DNA of 64,000 nt. It comes from Deinococci bacterium (lineage in GTDB: Bacteria > Deinococcota > Deinococci > Deinococcales > Trueperaceae). Position 1 is the first letter of the stretch. Each line of letters starts with the position of its first letter. This document shows positions 41,096 to 48,801 of the stretch, piece after piece. The notes beneath the pieces are model-generated. The model worked only from the letters and a program-made list of their open reading frames with translations. It was not told where the DNA came from and made no database searches. Where the stretch lies: assembly GCA_030149325.1 (NCBI GenBank), contig JASBRS010000041.1, positions 1-64,000 on the forward strand, in the 5' to 3' direction. The translations under genes were made by a program, and so were the position numbers.

Positions 41096-42900
41096 GAGGA
41101 CCCCTCCTCCGGAGTCGGTTCGGTGTACCCCGGGGTGCGGACGTCGAACACGCCCAGCCCCGTGAGTTCATGGCCACCCTCGATCGCCCGCCCCGACAGC
41201 AGGTCGGTGCAGGCGGGGAGCTCGAGGTACGTCGTCTCCGGCGCCGCGAACACCCACACCTCGTCCCCCTGGTAGCGGCGACGGTACGCCAGCACGCCCT
41301 CGGGAGCGGGCAGCGGTGTCAGGCCCCCGCGCCGCAGGGCGGGTCGCGACCGGCGCAGCCGGACCAGCGTGCGTACGTGGTCGCGCATGGCGTGGTCCCA
41401 GGCGGCCTCGTCCCAGGGGAAGGTCCCGCGGCACAGCGGGTCGCCGCGGAAGCAGTCGTAGCCGTTGGCCTGGTCGAGGGCGATCTCGTCGCCGTAGTAG
41501 ATGCTGGGCACGCCGGGGAACGTCAGCAGCACGCCGTAGGCGAGCTTGAGGCGTTCGACGTCGCCCCGCAGGCGCCACAGCGCGCGCGGCTGGTCGTGCG
41601 ACGACAGCAGGGTGAGCATGCTGTGGCGGACGTTCAGGGGCAGGGCGGCGTAGTGATCCCAGAGCGTGCGCCAGGTCGCCTCGGCACTGGCCGTCGTGGC
41701 CACGTCGTGGACGTCACGGCCCGCCAGCCACGCCATCAGCGGGTGGGCGAAGCCGGCGTAGTGCATCGAACCGTCGAGGGTGTGCGCGCGCAGGGTGGGC
41801 ACGGTGTCGAACGACAGCTCACCGAAGACGTAGGCCTCGGGGTTCTCGTCGCGCGAGACGCGGTGGATGGTCCGCAGCAGTGCATCGTTGCCGCGGGCGG
41901 TGCCCCCCTCGCCGATCTGGTGGGCGACATCGAGGCGCCAGCCGTCGACGCCGCGACGCATCCACACCCGCACCGGAGCTTGGTCCCCCTCCAGGAAGCG
42001 CTCGCGCGCCAGCGGCGAGCCGTAGTCGATCTTGGGCAGGGTGGAGGCGGTGCCGAACATGGCGTAGCGACCGCCGGGTCCGAAGGTGAACATCTCGCGC
42101 TGCGGAGCCTCGGGGTCGGCCAGCGCCGCCAGGAAGTCGGGGTGGCGGTGGCCGGTGTGGTTGAACACGCCGTCGAGGATCAGCCGCATCCCCCGCTGGT
42201 GGAGGCCGGCGAGCAGCGCCTCGAACGCCTCGTCGCCGCCGAGGTGGGGATCGACCTGCAGGTAGTCGACGGTGTCGTAGCGATGGCTGGAGTCGGCGCG
42301 GAAGATCGGGGTGAGGTAGAGGGCCTCGACCCCCAGATCCTGGAGCTCGTCGAGGGCGTCGACCACGCCCCAGAGGTCGCCGCCGTAGATCTCGCGGCCG
42401 CCCTGGCGGGGCTCGGGCGGTTCCCCCCAGGTCTTGGCGACGATGGGACGTCCGTCGAAGTCCCACGCCCCGCTCTCGGGCGGAGGCTCGGACGAGCCGC
42501 GCCGGAAGCGATCGGGGAAGATCTGGTAGACGACTGCGCCCACCGCCCAGTCCGGCGAGGTCGGTTGGGCGAGCAGGTGGAAGAAGCGGTCGTAGCGCGG
42601 CTCCAGCGGCTCCAGCCCGTGGCTGCCGAGGTAGCCGCCGGGCAGGCGGAAGACGTAGCGCAGCGGCGAGGCGTGCATGGCCACGCGGGCGCTCAGGCCC
42701 CCCTCCACGGGCTCGAGCCGGTGGCGGGTCAGCTCGCCGTGGTGCTCGACGATCAGCCAGCCGCTGCGGGCGGCGGTGCGCACGCTCAGCGTCACCTCGT
42801 CGCCGAGCGCGGGCCGCAGCGGCGCCACGCACTCGGGCTCCCAGTCGTGGTACGGGACGTCCGCTCGAACGAGCGGCGCGCCCCCAGCGGAGTCGGTCAT
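41092..42900 (-). CDS. Intracellular GH13 enzyme (cyclomaltodextrinase/neopullulanase type)
   Basis: A 602-residue GH13 enzyme without a signal peptide. An N-terminal strand-rich domain (about 1-120) typical of neopullulanase-like enzymes precedes the barrel starting 'AVVYQIFPDRFRRG'. Conserved regions: I LDGVFNH, II GWRLDV (nucleophile Asp), III FGEL (acid Glu), IV SSHDQPR; 'GVPSIYYGDEI' follows. It should cleave imported maltodextrins or cyclodextrins in the cytoplasm. It lies 22 nt after malG and overlaps the secreted amylase gene, forming one operon malE-malF-malG-GH13-GH13. Confidence 0.92.
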   Translation of the reverse strand: MTDSAGGAPLVRADVPYHDWEPECVAPLRPALGDEVTLSVRTAARSGWLIVEHHGELTRHRLEPVEGGLSARVAMHASPLRYVFRLPGGYLGSHGLEPLEPRYDRFFHLLAQPTSPDWAVGAVVYQIFPDRFRRGSSEPPPESGAWDFDGRPIVAKTWGEPPEPRQGGREIYGGDLWGVVDALDELQDLGVEALYLTPIFRADSSHRYDTVDYLQVDPHLGGDEAFEALLAGLHQRGMRLILDGVFNHTGHRHPDFLAALADPEAPQREMFTFGPGGRYAMFGTASTLPKIDYGSPLARERFLEGDQAPVRVWMRRGVDGWRLDVAHQIGEGGTARGNDALLRTIHRVSRDENPEAYVFGELSFDTVPTLRAHTLDGSMHYAGFAHPLMAWLAGRDVHDVATTASAEATWRTLWDHYAALPLNVRHSMLTLLSSHDQPRALWRLRGDVERLKLAYGVLLTFPGVPSIYYGDEIALDQANGYDCFRGDPLCRGTFPWDEAAWDHAMRDHVRTLVRLRRSRPALRRGGLTPLPAPEGVLAYRRRYQGDEVWVFAAPETTYLELPACTDLLSGRAIEGGHELTGLGVFDVRTPGYTEPTPEEGSS

Positions 42901-42922
42901 GGTTGGGACGGGGCTCGGGCCC

Positions 42923-44239
42923 TCACTCCTTGACGGCCCCCGCCGTGTAGCCGGAGACGAAGTAGCGCTGGAAGCCGTAGAACGTCGCCAGGATCGGCAA
43001 CGAGCCGATCACGCTGGCGGCTGCGAACACCCCCCAGCGGGTGCTGAAGCTGCCGGTGGTGAAGTTGTAGAGCCCGATGCCGACGGTCCACGACTTGACG
43101 CCGGTGAGCACGAGGCTGGCCAGGATGAACTCGGAGTAGGTGCCGACGAACTGCAGCAGGAAGATGAACACGAACATCGGCGCCGCCAGCGGCAGCAGCA
43201 CGCGAACGAACGAGCCCCAACGCGAGGCGCCGTCGATCATGGCGGCCTCCTCGAGGCTCGGGCTCAACGACTCCACGTAGCCCTTGAAGACCCAGGTGCC
43301 GAAGCTGATGACGCCGCCCGAGTACGCCAGCAGCAGGCCGAAGAAGGTGTTGAGGAGATCGAGGCTGCTCAGCAGGTAGTAGATGGCGATGAGCGCCAGG
43401 AAGCCGGGGAACATCTGGATGAACACGAAGCCCATCAGCATGCCGTAGCGGCCGGGGAACTTGAAGCGCGCGAAGGCGTAGCCGGCCGTGGCCGTCAGCA
43501 ACACCGCCAGCAACCCGGTCGCCCCCGACAGCAGCAGGGTGTTGCGCACCCACAGCACGAAGTGCGACTCGGTGGTGATGCCGGTGAACTGGCCGGGCGA
43601 GATCAGCGCCAGACCCGTGAACAGCAGCACCGCGAAGGCCAGCAGGGTACGGTTCTGCCACCTCTCCAGGCTGTGGGCGCCGGGGTCGAGGCGGCGTGCG
43701 ACCGCCAGCGACAGCGCGATCGCCAGCAGCACCCCCAGCACGACCAGGAGCACCCACTGCCAGGCCGGCACGATCACGCCCTCGACCAGCTTGGCGTAGT
43801 TCTCGAGGCTGGCGCCCGCCAGGTCGGGCAGCACCTTGGCCTTGACCAGCAGGTTGCTCGACTTGACCTGGCGGAAGCTGAAGAGGTTGTTGCGCGGGTC
43901 GAACGAGGCCCCCACCACCTGGATCACCGGGTAGTAGGTGATGACGATCAGCACCCACAGGGCGACGTGCGTGACGGCCTGACGGAACAGCGGCCAGGGG
44001 CTGCGCTCGCGGCCGGACGCGCGGTTGGCCAGGGCCGTGTAGCCCAGGCTGCCGAGCAGCAGGACCACCGCCACGGCGGCCATGGAGCCCAGGACGATCA
44101 CCCAACCGTTGGCGATGAAGACGCTGCCGAACGCCTTGGTGTGGGGCACGTCGCGGACCATGCCGCGGAAGAGCAGGGCCCCGTACACCACCAGCGCGGC
44201 TCCCACCAGGTAGGCGATGACGTTGCGGACGAGCTTCAT
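42923..44239 (-). CDS. malG: Maltodextrin ABC permease, MalG type, with long N-terminal extension
   Basis: A 438-residue permease, much longer than the ~280-296 usual for MalG. The extra N-terminal part (about 1-150) holds two or three additional membrane segments ('NVIAYLVGAALVVYGALLF', 'WVIVLGSMAAVAVVLLLGSL'). The core includes 'LRNTLLLSG'-like and 'YAFARFKFPGRYGMLMGFVF', and the EAA loop 'SPSLEEAAMIDGASRWGSF', which contacts the ATPase. With malE and malF it imports maltose or maltodextrins. No malK is present. The ATG at 44239 overlaps the malF stop. Confidence 0.92.
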   Translation of the reverse strand: MKLVRNVIAYLVGAALVVYGALLFRGMVRDVPHTKAFGSVFIANGWVIVLGSMAAVAVVLLLGSLGYTALANRASGRERSPWPLFRQAVTHVALWVLIVITYYPVIQVVGASFDPRNNLFSFRQVKSSNLLVKAKVLPDLAGASLENYAKLVEGVIVPAWQWVLLVVLGVLLAIALSLAVARRLDPGAHSLERWQNRTLLAFAVLLFTGLALISPGQFTGITTESHFVLWVRNTLLLSGATGLLAVLLTATAGYAFARFKFPGRYGMLMGFVFIQMFPGFLALIAIYYLLSSLDLLNTFFGLLLAYSGGVISFGTWVFKGYVESLSPSLEEAAMIDGASRWGSFVRVLLPLAAPMFVFIFLLQFVGTYSEFILASLVLTGVKSWTVGIGLYNFTTGSFSTRWGVFAAASVIGSLPILATFYGFQRYFVSGYTAGAVKE

Positions 44240-45597
44240 CGCCGCTCCTCCTTGAAGGCGCCGGTGATGCGGAAGTTGAAGACGCTGATCCCCACCGTCA
44301 CCACGAAGATGATCAGCGCGATGGCCGACCCCAGCCCGTAGGCGGACCCGCCCTCGGAGCGGAAGGCCGTCTTGTAGGCCCACGAGATCAGGATGTCGGT
44401 GCTGTTGGCGGTGGGGAGCCCGCCCGGCACCGCCGGGCCGCCTTGCGGCAGCAGCAGGTAGATGAGGTTGAAGTTGTTGAAGTTGAAGGCGAACGACGTC
44501 AGCAGGATCGGCGTGAAGGCGGTGCGAAGCAGCGGCAGGGTGATGCCGCGGAAGGCCTGCCAGGGGCTGGCGCCGTCGATCTGTGCCGACTCGTAGAGCT
44601 CGTTGGGGATGGTGGAGAGCGCGCCCAGCGTGGCGGTCATCATGAAGGGGAAGCCCAGCCACAGGTTCACCAGCAGGATTCCGAGCTTGGCCCACTCGGT
44701 CTGCGTCAGCCAGGGGATGGAGTAGACGCCGAGCAACCCCAGCAGGCGGTTGATGGCGCCGAACTGCTGGTTGAGCAGCGCGTTCCACATCTGGATGGTG
44801 ATGATGTTCGGGAGCGCCCAACTGATGATCAAGGCCGTGCGGTAGAAGTTGCGGAAGCGCAGCTTGCTGTCGTTGAGCACCACGCCCAGCAACAGCCCCA
44901 GCAGCGCCGTCATGATCACGCTGCCGGCCGCGAAGATGACGTTCCAGCGGAACACCGGCCACAGCGCGGTCGAGGCGCTCGACAGGATGAACGTGAAGTT
45001 GCCCAGCCCGATGAAGCGGAAGTTGTTGATCCTGGCGACGTAGAGCTGGCCGCGCTCCGGGTTCGGCTCGAACGAGGGAGCACGGTTGAGCGTCAGGCTG
45101 TCGGCCGACTCGGCAACGATCTTCAAGCGCGAGCGGTCGTTGCCCTGGTAGACCTCGACCTGGCGCCCGACGCAGCTCTGATCGCACGACAGCGCCTTGA
45201 CGGGGTCGGAGGCGAACTGGAGCGTGGCAGGAGCCTGGTAGGTGACGGCGGTCTCCGTCGCGCGGTCGGGCCGACCGTAGTTCTGGCCGGAGAAGTTGGT
45301 GAAGGCCAGGCCCATCGTGAGCACGATGGGGTAGACCGTGAACGCCAGCAGGAAGAGCGTTGCCGGTAGCAGGTAGTACCAGTCGGCGAGGAACGGGAAG
45401 CGCCGGCGGAAGAGCAAGAGAAGGGGGAGGAGCGCGACCGAGATGGTCGCCAGCAGATAGTAGGCGGGCAGCTCGGGGATGCGGCTCTGGATTAGCCAGA
45501 ACAGCAGCATGCCGAGCACGACCGACAGACCGACGGCCGCCGTCAGGAGGGCGAGGGCGAGGGCCAGGCCGCGGAAGCCGGGTGGGTGCCGTTGCAT
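44236..45597 (-). CDS. malF: Maltodextrin ABC permease, MalF type
   Basis: A 453-residue permease. Several N-terminal segments ('VVLGMLLFWLI', 'AYYLLATISVALLPLLLLF', 'YYLLPATLFLLAFTVYPIVL') are followed by an extracytoplasmic loop of about 100 residues (with Cys in 'SCDQSCVG'), as in MalF, where the P2 loop touches the binding protein. The core has 'FGAINRLLGLLG' and the EAA loop 'IPNELYESAQIDGASPWQAF'. It overlaps malG by ATGA and lies 104 nt downstream of malE. Confidence 0.92.
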   Translation of the reverse strand: MQRHPPGFRGLALALALLTAAVGLSVVLGMLLFWLIQSRIPELPAYYLLATISVALLPLLLLFRRRFPFLADWYYLLPATLFLLAFTVYPIVLTMGLAFTNFSGQNYGRPDRATETAVTYQAPATLQFASDPVKALSCDQSCVGRQVEVYQGNDRSRLKIVAESADSLTLNRAPSFEPNPERGQLYVARINNFRFIGLGNFTFILSSASTALWPVFRWNVIFAAGSVIMTALLGLLLGVVLNDSKLRFRNFYRTALIISWALPNIITIQMWNALLNQQFGAINRLLGLLGVYSIPWLTQTEWAKLGILLVNLWLGFPFMMTATLGALSTIPNELYESAQIDGASPWQAFRGITLPLLRTAFTPILLTSFAFNFNNFNLIYLLLPQGGPAVPGGLPTANSTDILISWAYKTAFRSEGGSAYGLGSAIALIIFVVTVGISVFNFRITGAFKEERR

Positions 45598-45640
45598 CAG
45601 ATAGGAGCGCCTCTCAGGTTCGCGGGGCCCGGACGGTGGC

Positions 45641-45675
45641 CGCCCCCGGCCGGCGTTCGGCCGAATCCGGGGGCG
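45641..45675 (-). terminator. Hairpin between malE and malF
   Basis: A 9-bp stem, CGCCCCCGG with its complement at 45667-45675, encloses a 17-nt GC-rich loop. Position after the binding-protein gene suggests partial termination or mRNA protection giving more MalE than permease. Confidence 0.55.
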
Positions 45676-45701
45676 TCCACGGTGCCAGGGTTATCGCCGC
45701 G

Positions 45702-46904
45702 TCAGTTGCTGCCGGCGATCGCCTTCTGGATCTGCGAGACCATGTCGCTCGCGATCTGCGTGGTGTTCGAATCCTGCTTGGCCTGCGCCAGCTTGATGGC
45801 GTCGGCCAGCGGGCCCCACACCTTGCCCATCTCGGGCACGTTGGGCATCGGGGTGCCGAGCGCGATGGCGTCGGTGAAGCCCTTCACGACGGGGTCGCTG
45901 GCGAGCTGCGCGACCGCGCTCTTCGACACCGGGATGCGGCCACCGGCCTCGTTGAAGGCGATCTGCGAGTCGGGGGTGACCAGGAACTTGGCGAAGTTGA
46001 CGGCCGCCACCTTGTCCTTCGAGTAGGCGTTGACGACCACGCCCTGCACGCCCACGAACGGACCCCACGACTTCTTGGCGCTGGGAGGCGTCGGGAACGG
46101 CATCACGCCGAAGTCGAGGCCCGCCTTCTTGTAGTCGCCGAGCGCCCACGGGCCGTTGAGGATCATCGCCAGCGCGCCGTCCTTGAACGCGCCGTCGGCC
46201 ACGCCGTAGTCGACGCCGTCGGGCACCAGGCCGTACTTGTAGCGCAGGTCCTTGATGAAGTTCAGCGCCGCCACGCCGGCGTCGCCGCCCAGGCCGATGT
46301 CGGAGGTGTTGGCGCTGCCGTCGGCGTTCTTGCCGAAGACGTAGGCGCCGTTCATGTTGAAGAAGCCGAAGTTGAAGTAGGCGTCGGCCTCGTTGTAGAG
46401 GAAGCCGAAGCTATCGCCCGTGGTCATCTTCTGCGCCATGGCGAGGAACTCGTCCCAGTTCTTGGGCGGGTTCGGTACCAGCTTCTTGTTGTAGATCAGC
46501 GCCACCGACTCGGCGAACATCGGCATGCCGAAGAGCTTGCCCCCGTAGGTGAAGGCGTCGACGGCGACGGGCTCGAGGCTGCTGACGTAGTTCTGGGTGA
46601 CGTACTTGTCGAGGGGCTCGAGCACCCCGGCGACCGCCATCTCACCCATCTGGTCCTGCGGCAGCGTCACGACCAGATCGGCCGCCTTGCCCTGCGGCGC
46701 GCCCAGGATGAACTTCTGCTTGATGTCCCCGAACGGCACCGTGACGATGGTGACCTTCGTCCCGGTGGCCTTCTCGAAGCTCTGGGCAGAACTCTGCAGG
46801 TACGCGAGCTCCGGACCCCCGAAGTGCGTCCATACGGTGATGGCGCCTTGAGCGAAGACGGACCCGAACAAGGCCAGGAAGAGCGTGAGCAGCACCTTCC
46901 GCAT
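45702..46904 (-). CDS. malE: Maltose/maltodextrin-binding protein
   Basis: A 400-residue family-1 solute-binding protein with signal peptide (MRKVLLTLFLALFGSVFAQG). The mature part starts 'AITVWTHFGGPELAYLQSSA', with 'KATGTKVTIVTVPFGDIKQK', 'LPQDQMGEMAVAGVLEPLD', 'GKLFGMPMFAESVALIYNKK' and 'GALAMILNGPWALGDYKKAG', closely following MalE organisation. ATG 46904 is preceded by GGGGAGG. First gene of the operon with two permeases and two amylolytic enzymes. An inverted-repeat region lies upstream at 46939-46971. Confidence 0.93.
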   Translation of the reverse strand: MRKVLLTLFLALFGSVFAQGAITVWTHFGGPELAYLQSSAQSFEKATGTKVTIVTVPFGDIKQKFILGAPQGKAADLVVTLPQDQMGEMAVAGVLEPLDKYVTQNYVSSLEPVAVDAFTYGGKLFGMPMFAESVALIYNKKLVPNPPKNWDEFLAMAQKMTTGDSFGFLYNEADAYFNFGFFNMNGAYVFGKNADGSANTSDIGLGGDAGVAALNFIKDLRYKYGLVPDGVDYGVADGAFKDGALAMILNGPWALGDYKKAGLDFGVMPFPTPPSAKKSWGPFVGVQGVVVNAYSKDKVAAVNFAKFLVTPDSQIAFNEAGGRIPVSKSAVAQLASDPVVKGFTDAIALGTPMPNVPEMGKVWGPLADAIKLAQAKQDSNTTQIASDMVSQIQKAIAGSN

Positions 46905-46938
46905 GCGGATACCTCCCCTAGTGCGGTCTCTCGAGGAG

Positions 46939-46971
46939 ACCTGGTTTACGTAACCACGTGAGGATACCAGG
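46939..46971 (-). promoter_or_regulatory. malE promoter/operator region
   Basis: TATCCT (minus strand, 46961-46966) may be the -10. TGGTT-N5-AACCA with palindromic core TTACGTAA (46946-46953) overlaps the predicted start, and ACCTGGT/ACCAGGT half-sites flank the region near 46939 and 46966. The central CG is reminiscent of LacI/MalR-type operators. Confidence 0.45.
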
Positions 46972-47134
46972 TTGAAAGGGGACAACTGTCATGGTTCTCC
47001 CGTTGTGCCCGACAGTTCCTGCGGTGTAAGCAGCCGAACCGTCGGGGGCCTCGCCGGCGTACACTACCGGTCGCGATGGAGCCGCAGCGGACCCCTCACG
47101 CCCGACCTCGGCGCGCCACGCCCGGAGGGCGGTC

Positions 47135-47986
47135 GTGGACGCGGGGCTGAGCGTGGCCGAGGCGCGCCGCATCGTGACGCGGCGCCTGGAGGCCGCCGGC
47201 GTGGACGCCGCTGCCGCCGAGGCGCTGGTGCTGCTCGAGGCGGCCACCGGGCTCGATCGCGCCGACCTGCTGGTGCGGCCCGAGCACGTCCTCGAAGGCG
47301 ACGAGCGCCGCAGGCTGCTCGAGGCCCTGCGCCGGCGCGTGGCACGCGAGCCCCTGCAGCACATCCTCGGATCTGCGCCCTTCTACGGACTCGAGCTGGC
47401 CGTGGACGGCACCGTGCTGGTCCCGCGTCCCGAGACCGAGCGCCTGGTCGAGCTGGTGCTCGAGCGGCTGCGTCCCTGCGAGGCGCCGCGCGTGCTCGAC
47501 GTGGGGACGGGCAGCGGTGCGGTGGCGTTGGCGGTGAAGGCGGAGCGGCCCGACGCCGAGGTGATGGCGTCGGACGTCTCGACCGAGGCCGTGCGCATGG
47601 CGCGCCGCAACGCGGCGGCCCTGGGCTTGGACGTCGTGGTGGTCCGTTCGGACCTGCTGGCCGAGGGGGCGGTGGCGGCCTTCGCGGCCGGCTGCGACGC
47701 CCTGGTCGCCAACCTGCCCTACCTGCCCTCCGGCGACGCCAGGACGCTCCAGGCCGAGGCCGCCCACGACCCCGCGCTGGCGTTGTTCGGCGGGGACGAC
47801 GGGCTCGACGTGGTGCGCAGGCTGCTGGCCCAGGCGTCGCGGGTGATGCGAAGCGGCGCGCTGCTGGCGCTGGAGCTCGATCCGCGCAACCTAGGTCTCG
47901 CGGAACGCGAGCTCCTGGGCTGGCGGGCCACCTGCCGCGCCTCCGACCTGGCGGGACGCGAGCGCTTCCTGCTGGCGCGGCGCTGA
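47135..47986 (+). CDS. prmC: Peptide chain release factor N5-glutamine methyltransferase
   Basis: A 283-residue methyltransferase that modifies the GGQ glutamine of release factors. The N-terminal helical domain (about 1-75) precedes 'PLQHILGSAPFYGLELAVDG', then 'VLVPRPETERLVELVLERL' and the SAM-binding VLDVGTGSGAVALAV. The catalytic motif, usually NPPY, reads NLPY here (ANLPYLPSG); the second position is variable among (N/D)xPY methyltransferases. GTG 47135 follows CGGAGGG. TACACT at 47060-47065 may be its -10. A neighbouring prfA is not in the window. Confidence 0.9.
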   Translation: MDAGLSVAEARRIVTRRLEAAGVDAAAAEALVLLEAATGLDRADLLVRPEHVLEGDERRRLLEALRRRVAREPLQHILGSAPFYGLELAVDGTVLVPRPETERLVELVLERLRPCEAPRVLDVGTGSGAVALAVKAERPDAEVMASDVSTEAVRMARRNAAALGLDVVVVRSDLLAEGAVAAFAAGCDALVANLPYLPSGDARTLQAEAAHDPALALFGGDDGLDVVRRLLAQASRVMRSGALLALELDPRNLGLAERELLGWRATCRASDLAGRERFLLARR

Positions 47987-47990
47987 GGCC

Positions 47991-48602
47991 CTAGGGGCTG
48001 CGGCGCGCGTCCGGCTCGTGCCCCTCGGGGCGGAGCGGCGGGACCTCGGGGAAATCGCCGCCCGGGAGCGGACGGGGCTCGTGGCGCGGACGGCGGCGGG
48101 CGGGCACCTCGTCGGCGGCCAGGGCGCGGGGTTGCAGGGCGCTGGCCAGGAGCAGCAGGATGGCGCCGATCACGATGCTGGCGTCGGCCAGGTTGAACAC
48201 CGCGAAATCGAAACCGCGCACGTGGAAGTGGATGAAGTCGACGACGTAGTGCAGGCGGAAACGGTCGATCATGTTGCCGGTGGCACCGGCCAGCACCAGC
48301 GCCAGCGCCACGCGCGTGAGCGCGGTGAAGTTGCGGCCGCTGCGGAGCAGCGTGACGGCGATGACGACGGCGACCGCGGCCGACAGCACGCCCAGCGCGA
48401 GGGTGCCGTCGATGTCGACGCCCGCCAGCTGCAGGTGGAGGTTGCGCAGCATGCCGAAGGCGGCGCCGTTGTTGCGCACGTGGACGATGTGGAAGCCGAG
48501 GCCGAGGGGGACCTCGCGGCTCCCGACGGGCAGGGCGGTCACCACCCAGGCCTTGGTGATCTGGTCTGCGGCCACCAGAAGGGCCGCCAGGAGGAGCGCC
48601 AT
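47991..48602 (-). CDS. lspA: Lipoprotein signal peptidase II
   Basis: A 203-residue membrane aspartyl protease that cleaves signal peptides of lipoproteins. Four membrane segments are seen, with the conserved 'ADQITKAWVV', 'RNNGAAFGML', GNMIDRFR (first catalytic Asp) and FNLADASIVIG (second catalytic Asp). A Pro/Arg-rich cytoplasmic tail of about 45 residues extends beyond the usual end. TATACT lies 7 nt before ATG 48602, a leaderless start. It ends 4 nt from the prmC stop. Confidence 0.94.
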   Translation of the reverse strand: MALLLAALLVAADQITKAWVVTALPVGSREVPLGLGFHIVHVRNNGAAFGMLRNLHLQLAGVDIDGTLALGVLSAAVAVVIAVTLLRSGRNFTALTRVALALVLAGATGNMIDRFRLHYVVDFIHFHVRGFDFAVFNLADASIVIGAILLLLASALQPRALAADEVPARRRPRHEPRPLPGGDFPEVPPLRPEGHEPDARRSP

Positions 48603-48609
48603 CGACGCC

Positions 48610-48615
48610 AGTATA
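48610..48615 (-). promoter_or_regulatory. Leaderless -10 box (TATACT) of lspA
   Basis: TATACT on the minus strand, 7 nt (GGCGTCG), then ATG at 48602. Confidence 0.6.
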
Positions 48616-48720
48616 CGGGGGTCCCCGCCGCTGCCCGGGCGTGCGCGCTGCCCTGCGGCCGGTGCCGAGGCGGTCTCCCAGGACGGCGCCGCGGGCGACG
48701 AGGGGGCCGGGCGGCTTCGT

Positions 48721-48726
48721 TATAGT
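48721..48726 (+). promoter_or_regulatory. Candidate -10 box of the glutamate dehydrogenase gene
   Basis: TATAGT; leader of about 69 nt to ATG 48802, with GAGAGGCGG as a loose ribosome site. No clear -35. Confidence 0.45.
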
Positions 48727-48801
48727 GGGACGAATCGATGCATGGACGCGGCCCGCGGCCCCAGAGCGGCTTCGGGCCGCTGAGCCGAGAGGCGGCAGAT
48801 C

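Noticed and set aside
47076-47150. A 24-codon ORF upstream of prmC
   Set aside because: ATG 47076 is 10 nt after TACACT, but the frame runs past the prmC start without tight coupling and composition is generic; support is weaker than for the mini-ORF at 59829.
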